NCBI RefSeq assembly: GCF_004519405.1
Contig: NZ_SGWI01000003.1
Coordinates: forward strand, 62,001 to 126,000
Length of the DNA: 64,000 bases
Source: Pseudomonas sp. BCA17
GTDB taxonomy: Bacteria > Pseudomonadota > Gammaproteobacteria > Pseudomonadales > Pseudomonadaceae
Direction of reading: 5' to 3'
In this document: positions 36,769 to 46,070 of the stretch, in pieces
How the letters are laid out: each line of letters opens with the position of its first letter
How positions within the stretch are numbered: position 1 is the first letter of the stretch
Translations under genes and position numbers: made by a program
The notes under the pieces: generated by a model
Seen by the model: the letters and a program-made list of their open reading frames with translations, nothing else
What the model was told of the DNA's origin: nothing
Database searches by the model: none

Positions 36769-38075
36769 ACCCGCGTCTGGCCGCCGCCAAGGCCCTCGCC
36801 GCCGTTCTCAACGGCAAGGCTTCGTTGAACAGTTCACTGCCCACCCAGCTGGATAAGGTCGAAGACCGCGATCGCGGTTTCACCCAAGACCTGGCATTCG
36901 GCACGGCCCGTTGGCAGCCGCGCTTGTCGGCACTGGCGGCCAAGCTGCTGCAAAAACCGTTCAAGGCAGCCGATGCGGATGTGGAAGCGCTGCTATTGGT
37001 CGGACTCTATCAGTTGCTCTACACCCGCGTGCCGGCCCACGCCGCCATCGGTGAAACCGTCGGTTGCGCCGACAAGTTGAAAAAACCCTGGGCCAAGGCT
37101 CTGCTCAACGCCGTATTACGTCGTGCCCAGCGCGAAAGCGAAGCGCTGCTGGCCGAGCTGGAGCATGACCCGGTGGTGCGCACCGCGCACCCACGCTGGC
37201 TGCAAAAAGCCCTGAAAGCTTTCTGGCCCGAGCAATGGGAAAGCATTTGTGCCGCCAACAACGCGCATCCGCCGATGATCCTGCGGGTCAACCGTCGTCA
37301 CCACAGTCGCGATGCCTACCTGCAATTGCTTATCGGGGCCGGCATCAACGCCACGCCGTGCGTGTACAGCGTCGACGGTATCGTGCTGGAGGCTGCCACC
37401 GACGTACGCAGCCTGCCGGGTTTTGCCGACGGCTGGATCAGCGTGCAGGACGAAGCCGCACAACTGGCTGCTGACCTGCTCGACCTGGCTCCCGGCCAAC
37501 GCGTGCTCGACGCCTGCTGCGCACCAGGCGGCAAGACCTGCCATATCCTGGAAGTCGAACAGGGCCTGGCGGGAGTGGTCGCGGTCGATCTGGAAGCCAA
37601 GCGCCTGGTACGTGTGCGTGAAAACCTCGCACGCCTGGGCCTGAATGCCGACCTGATCGCTGCCGACGGCCGCGACACCGCCAGTTGGTGGGACGGCAAA
37701 CCCTTCCAACGTATCCTGCTGGACGCGCCCTGTTCCGCCACCGGCGTGATCCGCCGTCACCCCGACATCAAGCTGACCCGCCAGCCCGACGACATCGCGG
37801 CCCTGGCCGTGCTGCAAGGCGAACTGCTCGACGCTTTGTGGCCGACCCTGGAAGTCGGCGGCATCTTGCTCTACGCCACCTGCTCCACCTTGCCCACCGA
37901 GAACACCGAGGTGATCCAGGCCTTCCTCGCCCGCACCAGCGGCGCGCGGGAACTGGACCTTGCCACGGCTGCCGGTATCAAGCAGCCCCACGGTCGCCAA
38001 TTGCTCGCACAGGAAGGCGGCCACGATGGCTTCTACTACGCCAAACTGATCAAGATCGCCGCCGCGCGCGGCTGA
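36765..38075 (+). CDS. rsmB: 16S rRNA (cytosine-967-C5)-methyltransferase
   Basis: A 436-residue enzyme with an N-terminal NusB-like RNA-binding domain (about residues 1-135) and a C-terminal SAM methyltransferase domain. The SAM loop is [10 protein letters not shown] (249-258); the two catalytic cysteines are C323 in DAPCSATG and C373 in [10 protein letters not shown]. It overlaps fmt by 4 bp and is followed 22 bp later by trkA. Confidence 0.96.
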   Translation: MNPRLAAAKALAAVLNGKASLNSSLPTQLDKVEDRDRGFTQDLAFGTARWQPRLSALAAKLLQKPFKAADADVEALLLVGLYQLLYTRVPAHAAIGETVGCADKLKKPWAKALLNAVLRRAQRESEALLAELEHDPVVRTAHPRWLQKALKAFWPEQWESICAANNAHPPMILRVNRRHHSRDAYLQLLIGAGINATPCVYSVDGIVLEAATDVRSLPGFADGWISVQDEAAQLAADLLDLAPGQRVLDACCAPGGKTCHILEVEQGLAGVVAVDLEAKRLVRVRENLARLGLNADLIAADGRDTASWWDGKPFQRILLDAPCSATGVIRRHPDIKLTRQPDDIAALAVLQGELLDALWPTLEVGGILLYATCSTLPTENTEVIQAFLARTSGARELDLATAAGIKQPHGRQLLAQEGGHDGFYYAKLIKIAAARG

Positions 38076-38097
38076 ATGGTTTTAAGGGAGTGACCGG

Positions 38098-39471
38098 ATG
38101 AAAATCATCATCCTTGGGGCAGGGCAGGTCGGCGGTACGCTGGCCGAACATTTGGCCAGCGAAGCCAACGATATCACCGTGGTCGACACCGACAGCGAGC
38201 GCCTGCGCAACCTTGGCGACCGCCTGGACATCCGCACCGTGCAAGGCCGCGCGTCGTTCCCGACGGTGCTTCGCCAAGCCGGTGCCGACGATGCCGATAT
38301 GCTGGTCGCCGTGACCAACAGCGACGAAACCAACATGGTCGCCTGCCAGGTCGCCCACACTCTGTTTCACACCCCTACCAAGATCGCTCGCGTGCGTGAA
38401 GCGGCCTACCTGACCCGTGCGGGGCTGTTCGACAACGACGCGATTCCGGTGGACGTGTTGATCAGCCCGGAACAGGTGGTGACCCACTACATCAAGCGCC
38501 TGATCGAGATACCCGGCGCCTTGCAGGTGATCGACTTCGCCGAAGGCAAGGCGCAACTGGTGGCGGTGAAGGCTTACTACGGCGGCCCGCTGGTTGGCCA
38601 GCAACTGCGCCAGCTGCGCGAGCACATGCCGAATGTGGAAACCCGCGTAGCGGCTATTTTCCGTCGCGACCGACCGATCCTGCCCCAGGGCGATACAGTG
38701 ATCGAAGCTGACGACGAGGTATTCTTCATCGCAGCCAAGGCGAATATTCGCGCAGTGATGAGCGAAATGCGCCGGCTCGATGAGAGCTACAAACGCATCG
38801 TGATCGCAGGGGGTGGGCAGATCGGCGAACGGTTGGCGGAGGCGATTGAAAGCCGTTATCAAGTCAAGATCATCGAGATGAGCCCGACACGCTGCCGGTA
38901 TTTGTCCGACACGCTCGACAGCACCGTGGTCCTGCAAGGCAGCGCCTCGGATCGCGATCTGCTGCTGGAAGAAAACATCGCCGACGCGGATATCTTCCTG
39001 GCCCTGACCAACGATGACGAAGCCAACATCATGTCTTCCCTGCTGGCCAAGCGGCTGGGGGCGAAGAAGGTGATGACCATCATCAACAACCCGGCCTATG
39101 TCGACCTGATTCAAGGGGGTGACATAGATATCGCCATCAGCCCGCAGCTGGCCACCATTGGCACCTTGCTCGCCCATGTGCGCCGTGGCGATATCGTCAG
39201 CGTGCATTCCCTGCGCCGGGGCGCGGCGGAGGCCATCGAGGCGATCGCCCACGGTGATGCGAAGTCGAGCAAGGTGATCGGCAAGGCCATCCGCGATATT
39301 GGCCTGCCACCGGGTGCAACTATCGGCGCGATCATTCGTGATGAAGAAGTGATCATCGCCCACGACGACACAGTGATCGCCACGGGCGACCATGTGATTC
39401 TGTTCCTGGTGGATAAAAAGCATATCCGCGATGTGGAGAAGTTGTTCCACGTGGGGCTGAGCTTTTTCTGA
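38098..39471 (+). CDS. trkA: Trk potassium transport system, NAD-binding regulatory protein
   Basis: A 457-residue cytoplasmic protein that gates TrkH/TrkG K+ channels. It is a tandem of two RCK units, each with an NAD-binding Rossmann fold ([13 protein letters not shown] near residues 4-16 and [13 protein letters not shown] near 236-248) and a TrkA_C domain. Length matches E. coli TrkA (458). The end of the gene carries a degenerate parS-like half site (39443-39458). Confidence 0.96.
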   Translation: MKIIILGAGQVGGTLAEHLASEANDITVVDTDSERLRNLGDRLDIRTVQGRASFPTVLRQAGADDADMLVAVTNSDETNMVACQVAHTLFHTPTKIARVREAAYLTRAGLFDNDAIPVDVLISPEQVVTHYIKRLIEIPGALQVIDFAEGKAQLVAVKAYYGGPLVGQQLRQLREHMPNVETRVAAIFRRDRPILPQGDTVIEADDEVFFIAAKANIRAVMSEMRRLDESYKRIVIAGGGQIGERLAEAIESRYQVKIIEMSPTRCRYLSDTLDSTVVLQGSASDRDLLLEENIADADIFLALTNDDEANIMSSLLAKRLGAKKVMTIINNPAYVDLIQGGDIDIAISPQLATIGTLLAHVRRGDIVSVHSLRRGAAEAIEAIAHGDAKSSKVIGKAIRDIGLPPGATIGAIIRDEEVIIAHDDTVIATGDHVILFLVDKKHIRDVEKLFHVGLSFF

Positions 39472-39490
39472 CACAACGGAGTACACCAGC

Positions 39491-39802
39491 ATGCTAGATT
39501 CCCTGGAGAAAATGCTCGCCAAGGGTGTGGATAATTCCTTGCTGCGCTTTGGTTTGGGCAAGGGTTATCTGGACTTGAAGGACAACGCCAAGGCGGCGGA
39601 ACATTTGCGCAAGTGCGTCGAGTTTGACCCGAAGTATTCGGCGGCGTGGAAGTTGCTGGGCAAGGCACAGGCGGGACTGGGTGATAACGCTGCGGCGCGG
39701 CTGGCGTGGGAGAAAGGGATTGAAGCGGCCCAGGCCCACGGCGACAAGCAGGCCGAGAAAGAAATGACGGTGTTCCTGAAGAAACTCGACCGCCAGGCCT
39801 GA
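39491..39802 (+). CDS. Small tetratricopeptide repeat protein
   Basis: A 103-residue helical protein with about two TPR units: NSLLRFGLGKGYLDLKDNAKAAEHLRKCVEFDP split over residues 15-47 and SAAWKLLGKAQAGLGDNAAARLAWEKGIEAA at 50-80. It has no signal peptide, so it is cytoplasmic. Such repeats bind other proteins; the partner is unknown. It follows trkA by 19 bp, as in other pseudomonads (PA0015). An exact DnaA box (39526-39534) lies near its start, probably by chance. Confidence 0.8.
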   Translation: MLDSLEKMLAKGVDNSLLRFGLGKGYLDLKDNAKAAEHLRKCVEFDPKYSAAWKLLGKAQAGLGDNAAARLAWEKGIEAAQAHGDKQAEKEMTVFLKKLDRQA

Positions 39803-39811
39803 GCAGATCGA

Positions 39812-39894
39812 AAAATGTGAGAAGGCGCTAGCCCGTGTCAGCCCATGCATGTGGACTGAGTCACCGCTCTCGGGGGCAACCCTCTCTCACATTC
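39812..39894. repeat. Degenerate REP doublet
   Basis: AAATGTGAGAAGGCGCTAGCCC near 39813-39834 (inverted partner GGGGGCAACCCTCTCTCACATT near 39872-39893) fills the gap between the convergent TPR gene and the acyltransferase gene. Confidence 0.6.
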
Positions 39895-39925
39895 TGTGTT
39901 GTATCGGCTTTGAGTCAGCAGCGGG

Positions 39926-40813
39926 TCAGTACCACCGCGCCTCACCCGGCGGGCGCTTCTTGAAGCGTTTCATGCTCCACATGTACTGGCTCGGGTAGGC
40001 GCCGACATAACGTTCCACCACCTTGCTCATGGCCGCGCAGGACGTGGCGGTGTCGGTGCTGTACATGTCTTCCGGCGCCGCTTCCAGGATCACTTTGTAG
40101 CCTGAGCCATCCGGCAGCCGCAGCGCGTGCAGGAACACACCCACGGCCTTGTGGCCCGCGAGCATGTTCGGCACGAACTTGCTGGTCAGCGCCTGGGTAG
40201 CGAAGAACGGCACAAAGATCCCTGCCGACTCGGCCGGTTCCGGGTCGGCGGGGATGCCGACCTGACCGCCTTTGCGCACTTCCTTGATCACGCTGAGAAT
40301 GCCTTCCTTGGTCGACGCGGCCACGCGGTTGCCCAGTTGCACGCGCTGCTTTTGCAGCAACTCATCCACCGCCTTGAGCTTCGGCGGGCGGTAGAAAATG
40401 ATCGGTTTGCATTGGTTGCAATAGAAGTGGTTCAGCACTTCCCAGTTACCCAGGTGGCTGGTGATACCCACCACGCCCTTGCCCGACGCCAGGGCTTGGT
40501 GCAGCACTTCCAGGCCCTCGACCTCGCGCACCAGATCGATCGAGCGCTGGGCCGGCCAGATCCAGGCGCAGGCGCTTTCGGTCAGGGACTTGCCGATGTC
40601 CATCAGGCTCTGGCCGACCAGACGCTCGCGAGCGGCCGGATCCATGTCCGGGAAGCACTTGGAGAGGTTGATCCGCACCGTGTCGCGGGAACGGTTGGGG
40701 GTTTTCCACATGATCCAGCCAATCGCCGTACCGACAGCTTGAACGGCGCGCCAAGGCAGCAGGGCAAATAACCGGAGAGCGCCTACCAGCAAGGCGCCTT
40801 TAAACTTTTCCAC
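39926..40813 (-). CDS. Lipid A/lysophospholipid acyltransferase (LpxL/HtrB family)
   Basis: A 295-residue inner-membrane acyltransferase with an N-terminal hydrophobic anchor (residues 8-35) and the catalytic HLGNWE motif (H120, E125; HX4D/E). YRPPK and a later GGQVGIPADPEPAESAGIFVPFF match the LpxL/LpxM family, which transfers secondary acyl chains to lipid A. Pseudomonas has several paralogues; PA0011 is the one at this locus, and its exact acyl position here is not known. It lies 40 bp after tag on the same strand. Confidence 0.87.
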   Translation of the reverse strand: MEKFKGALLVGALRLFALLPWRAVQAVGTAIGWIMWKTPNRSRDTVRINLSKCFPDMDPAARERLVGQSLMDIGKSLTESACAWIWPAQRSIDLVREVEGLEVLHQALASGKGVVGITSHLGNWEVLNHFYCNQCKPIIFYRPPKLKAVDELLQKQRVQLGNRVAASTKEGILSVIKEVRKGGQVGIPADPEPAESAGIFVPFFATQALTSKFVPNMLAGHKAVGVFLHALRLPDGSGYKVILEAAPEDMYSTDTATSCAAMSKVVERYVGAYPSQYMWSMKRFKKRPPGEARWY

Positions 40814-40853
40814 AGGTCACTCCTGATCGTGTGTGGTGCGCAAAGCGCGCATT

Positions 40854-41411
40854 CTAACCGGCGTTGACCAACTGCGCGTAACGGTCGCAGTCCCGGGTGT
40901 GGTCCATGACCATGCCGCTGGCTTGCATGAAGGCATAGCAGATGGTCGGCCCGACAAAGGTGAACCCGGCCTTTTTCAGGGCCTTGCTCATGGCTTCGGC
41001 CTCGGGAGTAATCGCCGGGACTTCGCTGCGATCCTTGAAATGATTGACCTTGGGCACGCCGCCAACGAATGACCAGAGCCAACCCACCGGGTCTTCCAGG
41101 GCCAACCAGGCGGCAGCATTGCGCCGACTGGCGTTGAGCTTCAGGCGATTGCGCACGATTCCCGGATCAAGCATCAAGGCTTCGATTTCCGCATCGGTCA
41201 GTTTCGCCAACCGCCGCGCATCAAAACCGAACAAGACCTTTCGATAATGCTCGCGTTTGCGTAAAACGGTGATCCAGGACAGGCCCGCCTGGAACCCTTC
41301 GAGCAAAAGCAACTCGAACAAACCCTGCGCATCGCGCAACGGCGTTCCCCACTCCTGATCGTGATAAGCCATGTACAGCGGATCTTCAGAACACCAAAAG
41401 CAGCGTGGCAT
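40854..41411 (-). CDS. tag: DNA-3-methyladenine glycosylase I
   Basis: A 185-residue glycosylase that excises 3-methyladenine from DNA. The zinc-binding residues C4, H17, H171 and C175 are all present (MPRCFWC, YHDQEWG and DHTRDC), as is the conserved E38 in LLLEGFQAGLSW that recognises the base. Length matches E. coli Tag (187). The start at 41411 is set by homology. It is divergent from glyQ across 81 bp. Confidence 0.96.
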   Translation of the reverse strand: MPRCFWCSEDPLYMAYHDQEWGTPLRDAQGLFELLLLEGFQAGLSWITVLRKREHYRKVLFGFDARRLAKLTDAEIEALMLDPGIVRNRLKLNASRRNAAAWLALEDPVGWLWSFVGGVPKVNHFKDRSEVPAITPEAEAMSKALKKAGFTFVGPTICYAFMQASGMVMDHTRDCDRYAQLVNAG

Positions 41412-41492
41412 AAGGCTCCAGGGAGTGGTTGCAGGACCGAATGGGGTATACTCCCGCTCTTTAAATCGCAGCCCAAGTAACAGGTGAATTTC

Positions 41493-42446
41493 GTGAGCCA
41501 GCCTACGCCAGCCGTGCGTACCTTCCAAGACTTGATCCTCGCCCTCCAGCAATACTGGGCCGAGCAAGGTTGTGTGGTACTTCAGCCCTACGATATGGAA
41601 GTAGGCGCCGGCACTTTCCACACCGCAACATTCCTGCGGGCCATCGGCCCGGAAACCTGGAACGCCGCTTATGTGCAGCCCAGTCGTCGCCCGACTGACG
41701 GCCGCTACGGCGAAAACCCGAACCGTCTGCAGCACTACTACCAGTTCCAGGTGGTCTTGAAGCCGAACCCGGACAACTTCCAGGAGCTGTACCTGGGCTC
41801 GCTGAAACATGTCGGCCTGGACCCATTGGTCCACGACATCCGTTTCGTCGAAGACAACTGGGAGTCACCGACCCTGGGCGCCTGGGGCCTGGGCTGGGAA
41901 GTGTGGCTCAACGGCATGGAAGTGACGCAGTTCACTTACTTCCAGCAAGCGGGCGGCATCGAGTGCTACCCGGTGACCGGCGAAATTACCTACGGTCTCG
42001 AGCGCCTGGCCATGTACCTGCAGGGCGTGGACTCGGTCTATGACCTGGTGTGGGCAGACGGCCCGTTCGGCAAAGTGACCTACGGCGATGTGTTCCACCA
42101 GAACGAAGTGGAGCAGTCCACCTACAACTTCGAACACGCCAACGTCGACAAGCTGTTCGAGCTGTTCGACTTCTATGAAAGCGAAGCCAAGCGGCTGATC
42201 GAGCTCGACCAGCCGCTGCCGTTGCCGAGCTATGAAATGGTGTTGAAGGCCTCCCATACCTTCAACCTGCTGGACGCCCGCCGTGCCATCTCGGTAACCG
42301 CGCGCCAGCAATACATCCTGCGTGTGCGCACCCTGGCGCGTTCCGTCGCTCAAGCCTACCTGCTGGCACGCGCCAAGCTGGGCTTCCCGATGGCAACCGA
42401 AGACCTGCGTGATGAAGTGTTGGCTAAGCTGGAGGCTGCACAATGA
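41493..42446 (+). CDS. glyQ: Glycyl-tRNA synthetase alpha subunit
   Basis: A 317-residue class II synthetase subunit that activates glycine; it works as alpha2-beta2 with GlyS. Motifs include [36 protein letters not shown] and [12 protein letters not shown]. The start is the GTG at 41493 ([14 protein letters not shown]), with AGGTGA six bases before it; a second in-frame GTG at 41484 is less likely. It overlaps glyS by 4 bp. Confidence 0.97.
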   Translation: MSQPTPAVRTFQDLILALQQYWAEQGCVVLQPYDMEVGAGTFHTATFLRAIGPETWNAAYVQPSRRPTDGRYGENPNRLQHYYQFQVVLKPNPDNFQELYLGSLKHVGLDPLVHDIRFVEDNWESPTLGAWGLGWEVWLNGMEVTQFTYFQQAGGIECYPVTGEITYGLERLAMYLQGVDSVYDLVWADGPFGKVTYGDVFHQNEVEQSTYNFEHANVDKLFELFDFYESEAKRLIELDQPLPLPSYEMVLKASHTFNLLDARRAISVTARQQYILRVRTLARSVAQAYLLARAKLGFPMATEDLRDEVLAKLEAAQ

Positions 42447-44497
42447 GTGCTCAAGATTTCCTGGTTGAACTGGGCACCGAAGAGCTGCCACCCAAGGCGC
42501 TCAATACCCTGGCCGACGCCTTCCTGGCCGGTATCGAAAAAGGCCTGCAAACCGCCGGCCTGAAGTTTGAAACGAAAAAAGTCTACGCTGCGCCACGCCG
42601 CCTGGCCGTGTTGCTGACCGCTCTGGAAACCCAGCAGCCGGATCGCAGCATCAACCTCGACGGCCCACCGCGTCAGGCCGCTTTCGACGCCGAAGGCAAC
42701 CCGACCCAGGCCGCTCTTGGTTTCGCCAAGAAGTGCGGCGTAGAGCTGAGCGATATCGATCAGAGCGGCCCGAAACTGCGTTTCAGCCAGGTCATCACCG
42801 GCAAGCCGACCGCGAGCCTGCTGCCGACCATCGTCGAAGACTCGCTGAACGACCTGCCGATCCCCAAGCGCATGCGCTGGGGTGCTCGCAAAGAAGAATT
42901 CGTACGCCCGACTCAGTGGCTTGTAATGCTGCTCGGTGACCAGGTCATCGACTGCACCATCCTCGCCCAGAAGGCGGGGCGTGACTCCCGTGGTCACCGT
43001 TTCCACCATCCGCAAGGCGTACGCATCACTTCGCCGGGCAACTACCTCAACGACCTGCGTGCCGCCTACGTGCTGGCCGATGCCAACGAGCGTCGCGAGC
43101 TGATCAGCAAACGCACCGAAGAGCTGGCCCGCCTGCAGGAAGGCACCGCCATCGTACCGCCAAGCCTGCTCGATGAAGTGACCGCCCTGGTTGAATGGCC
43201 GGTGCCGCTGGTGTGCTCGTTCGAGGAACGTTTCCTCGAGGTGCCGCAAGAAGCGCTGATCACCACCATGCAGGACAACCAGAAGTATTTCTGCCTGCTG
43301 GACGTGGACGGCAAGTTGCTGCCGCGCTTCATCACCGTGGCCAATATCGAGAGCAAGGACCCGCAGCAGATCATCGCCGGTAACGAGAAAGTCGTTCGCC
43401 CGCGCCTGACCGACGCCGAGTTCTTCTTCAAGCAAGACAAGAAGCAGAAGTTGGAAGACTTCAACCTGCGCCTGCAGAACGTGGTGTTCCAGGAAAAACT
43501 CGGCAGCGTCTATGACAAGGCTGTACGGGTTTCCAAACTGGCTGCCTACATCGCACCACGCATTGGCGGTGATGCCGCCTGGGCCGCGCGGGCGGGCCTG
43601 CTGTCCAAGTGCGACCTTGCCACCGAGATGGTCGGCGAGTTCCCGGAAATGCAAGGCGTTGCCGGTTACTACTACGCCCTCAACGACGGCGAGCCGAACG
43701 ATGTGGCCCTGGCGCTGAATGAGCAATACATGCCGCGCGGTGCCGGCGCCGAGCTGCCAAGCACCCTGACCGGCGCGGCCGTGGCCATCGCCGACAAGCT
43801 GGACACCCTCGTAGGTATCTTCGGTATCGGCATGCTGCCCACCGGCAGCAAGGACCCGTACGCTCTGCGCCGTGCGGCCCTGGGCGTGCTGCGTATCCTG
43901 ATCGACAAGAAGCTGGACCTCGACCTGACCCAGGCCGTGGTATTCGCCGTCGGCCAGTTCGGTGCCAAGGTCAAGCAAGCCGGCCTGGCCGAGCAAGTGC
44001 TGGAGTTCGTCTTCGACCGCCTGCGTGCGCGTTACGAAGACGAAGGCGTGGACGTTTCCGTCTACCTGTCGGTACGTGCCCTGCAACCCGGTTCGGCGCT
44101 GGACTTCGACCAACGCGTACAAGCCGTACAGGCATTCCGCAAGTTGCCGGAAGCCGAAGCCCTGGCTGCCGTGAACAAGCGCGTGTCGAACCTGTTGAGC
44201 AAGGCCGAAGGCCTGGGCAATGCCGACGTCGACCCAAGCCTGTTTGCCGATGCCAAGGAGTTCTCGTTGAACTCGGCCATCGCCAAAGCGGAAAACGCGG
44301 TGAAGCCGCTGATCGCCGAGCGTAACTACGCCGAAGCATTGGCGCGCCTGGCGAGCTTGCGTGAGCCGGTGGATGCGTTCTTCGAAGCCGTGATGATCAA
44401 CGCCGAAGATGCCGGCGTGCGGAAAAACCGCTATGCCATGCTGGCACGCCTGCGCGGCCTGTTCATCGGCATCGCTGATATTTCGACACTGAGCTGA
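42443..44497 (+). CDS. glyS: Glycyl-tRNA synthetase beta subunit
   Basis: A 684-residue subunit (E. coli 689) that binds tRNA-Gly and completes the alpha2-beta2 enzyme. The start [19 protein letters not shown] is typical, with GHRFHHP and DNQKYFCL in the middle and a C-terminal anticodon-binding domain. It is coupled to glyQ by an ATGA overlap and is followed 2 bp later by gmhB. Confidence 0.97.
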   Translation: MSAQDFLVELGTEELPPKALNTLADAFLAGIEKGLQTAGLKFETKKVYAAPRRLAVLLTALETQQPDRSINLDGPPRQAAFDAEGNPTQAALGFAKKCGVELSDIDQSGPKLRFSQVITGKPTASLLPTIVEDSLNDLPIPKRMRWGARKEEFVRPTQWLVMLLGDQVIDCTILAQKAGRDSRGHRFHHPQGVRITSPGNYLNDLRAAYVLADANERRELISKRTEELARLQEGTAIVPPSLLDEVTALVEWPVPLVCSFEERFLEVPQEALITTMQDNQKYFCLLDVDGKLLPRFITVANIESKDPQQIIAGNEKVVRPRLTDAEFFFKQDKKQKLEDFNLRLQNVVFQEKLGSVYDKAVRVSKLAAYIAPRIGGDAAWAARAGLLSKCDLATEMVGEFPEMQGVAGYYYALNDGEPNDVALALNEQYMPRGAGAELPSTLTGAAVAIADKLDTLVGIFGIGMLPTGSKDPYALRRAALGVLRILIDKKLDLDLTQAVVFAVGQFGAKVKQAGLAEQVLEFVFDRLRARYEDEGVDVSVYLSVRALQPGSALDFDQRVQAVQAFRKLPEAEALAAVNKRVSNLLSKAEGLGNADVDPSLFADAKEFSLNSAIAKAENAVKPLIAERNYAEALARLASLREPVDAFFEAVMINAEDAGVRKNRYAMLARLRGLFIGIADISTLS

Positions 44498-44499
44498 CC

Positions 44500-45036
44500 A
44501 TGTTGAAACTGCTGATTCTCGATCGGGACGGGGTGATCAACTACGACTCCGATGCGTACATCAAGTCGGTGGAGGAATGGATTCCACTGCCTGGCTCGAT
44601 CGAGGCGATCGCGCAGTTGAGCAAAGCCGGCTGGACGGTGGCCATCGCCACCAACCAGTCCGGCATTGCCCGTGGCTACTACAACATCGCGACTCTGGAG
44701 GCCATGCACGCGCGCTTGCGCACGTTAGTGGCCGAACAAGGCGGTGAGGTAGGGCTGGTGGTGTATTGTCCCCACGGGCCGGATGAGGGCTGCGATTGCC
44801 GCAAACCCAAACCTGGCATGTTGAAAACCATTGCAGAACATTACAAGGTGCCCTTGGCTGGGATATGGTTCGTCGGGGACAGCCTCGGTGACCTGGAGGC
44901 GGCCAAAGCCGTCGACTCTCAGCCAGTTTTGGTTAAGACCGGGAAAGGCGAAAAGACCCAGGCGAAAAACCTGCCGGTAGGCACTTTGATTTTTGACGAT
45001 CTGGCGGCGGTTGCCGCAGAACTTATCAACAACTAG
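44500..45036 (+). CDS. gmhB: D-glycero-beta-D-manno-heptose-1,7-bisphosphate 7-phosphatase
   Basis: A 178-residue HAD phosphatase that removes the C7 phosphate during synthesis of ADP-heptose for the LPS core. Nucleophile D8 and acid D10 are in ILDRDGVINYD; the structural zinc loop has C90, H92, C98 and C100 (CPHGPDEGCDC), and D127 (GDSLGD) binds magnesium. It follows glyS by 2 bp. Confidence 0.95.
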   Translation: MLKLLILDRDGVINYDSDAYIKSVEEWIPLPGSIEAIAQLSKAGWTVAIATNQSGIARGYYNIATLEAMHARLRTLVAEQGGEVGLVVYCPHGPDEGCDCRKPKPGMLKTIAEHYKVPLAGIWFVGDSLGDLEAAKAVDSQPVLVKTGKGEKTQAKNLPVGTLIFDDLAAVAAELINN

Positions 45037-45118
45037 CCGCCCTCGACTTCCTGACCAAGGACTGTTCGGGAGTGCGCTTTTAACAGGCGGGCCGTGTCCC
45101 GCAACGGTAAATGCCGCC

Positions 45119-45889
45119 ATGTCGATCTTGCAGGCCATCAGAACCTTTTTCTTTTACCTGCTGCTGGGCACCAGTTCGTTTCTCTGGTGCACCCTGAGCT
45201 TTTTTATTGCGCCTTTTTTGCCGTTCAAGGCGCGCTATCGCTTTATCAACGTCTATTGGTGCCGCTGCGCGTTGTGGCTGACCAAGGTATTCCTGAACAT
45301 CCGTTTCGAGATCAAGGGCGCTGAAAACGTCCCGGAACAGCCCTGCGTGATTCTGTCGAACCACCAGAGCACTTGGGAGACGTTTTTCCTGTCGGCCTAC
45401 TTTTCGCCATTGAGCCAGGTGCTCAAGCGTGAGTTGCTATATGTGCCGTTCTTCGGCTGGGCCATGGCCATGCTGCGGCCGATCGCCATTGACCGTGACA
45501 ATCCCAAGGCGGCGCTCAAGCATGTGGCCAAAAAAGGCGACGAGTTGCTCAAGGATGGCGTCTGGGTGTTGATCTTTCCTGAAGGTACTCGGGTGCCCTA
45601 CGGCACCGTAGGCAAGTTCTCACGCGGTGGTACCGCGCTGGCGGTCAATGCCAACCTGCCGGTTTTGCCAATTGCCCACAACGCCGGCAAGTTCTGGCCG
45701 AAGACCGGTTGGGCAAAACGCGAGGGCACCATCACCGTGGTGATTGGCGAGCCGATGTACGCCGAAGGTGAAGGACCGCGTGCCATTGCTGCGTTGAATG
45801 ACCGCGCTGCCGCGTGGAACGAGGCACAACAGCGAGCCATGGGTTCCCTGCCTCCGGAGCCGGTTGTAGTCGAGACACCTGCGGTATGA
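45119..45889 (+). CDS. plsC: 1-acyl-sn-glycerol-3-phosphate acyltransferase (PlsC/LptA-like)
   Basis: A 256-residue inner-membrane acyltransferase that makes phosphatidic acid from lysophosphatidic acid. Two hydrophobic segments fill residues 5-35. The catalytic box is NHQSTWE (H82, E87), with Glu in place of the more usual Asp of NHX4D; FPEGTR (153-158) binds the phosphate. The start at 45119 was chosen for the conserved MSILQAIRTFFFY. The matching P. aeruginosa gene (PA0005) lies next to gyrB; here a regulatory module is inserted between. Confidence 0.92.
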   Translation: MSILQAIRTFFFYLLLGTSSFLWCTLSFFIAPFLPFKARYRFINVYWCRCALWLTKVFLNIRFEIKGAENVPEQPCVILSNHQSTWETFFLSAYFSPLSQVLKRELLYVPFFGWAMAMLRPIAIDRDNPKAALKHVAKKGDELLKDGVWVLIFPEGTRVPYGTVGKFSRGGTALAVNANLPVLPIAHNAGKFWPKTGWAKREGTITVVIGEPMYAEGEGPRAIAALNDRAAAWNEAQQRAMGSLPPEPVVVETPAV

Positions 45890-46017
45890 CGTTCTGTGGA
45901 TAACCTGTGCACGGTTTGTTGGCGAATTGCCGATTTATAATCCTAACCAGATGATTTTATTACATATTTCTAAGCCTTATAAAATCTCGAAAAACGTGCA
46001 TAAGTTTTTTCAGCATT

Positions 46018-46046
46018 AAAAAACCGGTCCTTGTGACCGGTTTTTT
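46018..46046. terminator. Bidirectional Rho-independent terminator
   Basis: Stem AAAACCGGTC/GACCGGTTTT with a CTTGT-type loop, A and T runs on each side, between plsC and the convergent CHASE2 kinase gene. An exact DnaA box (45895-45903) lies just after the plsC stop. Confidence 0.93.
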
Positions 46047-46070
46047 ATGCACAGAAGAAAAGTACGTTTC

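Noticed and set aside
39443..39458. parS-like TGTTCCACGTGGGGCT at the end of trkA
   Set aside because: Only one half-site is intact, with three mismatches to the consensus in the other half; it is explained by codons for FHVGL.
42356..44122. Minus-strand open frame opposite glyS (about 590 codons)
   Set aside because: Shadow of glyS, with low-complexity translation.
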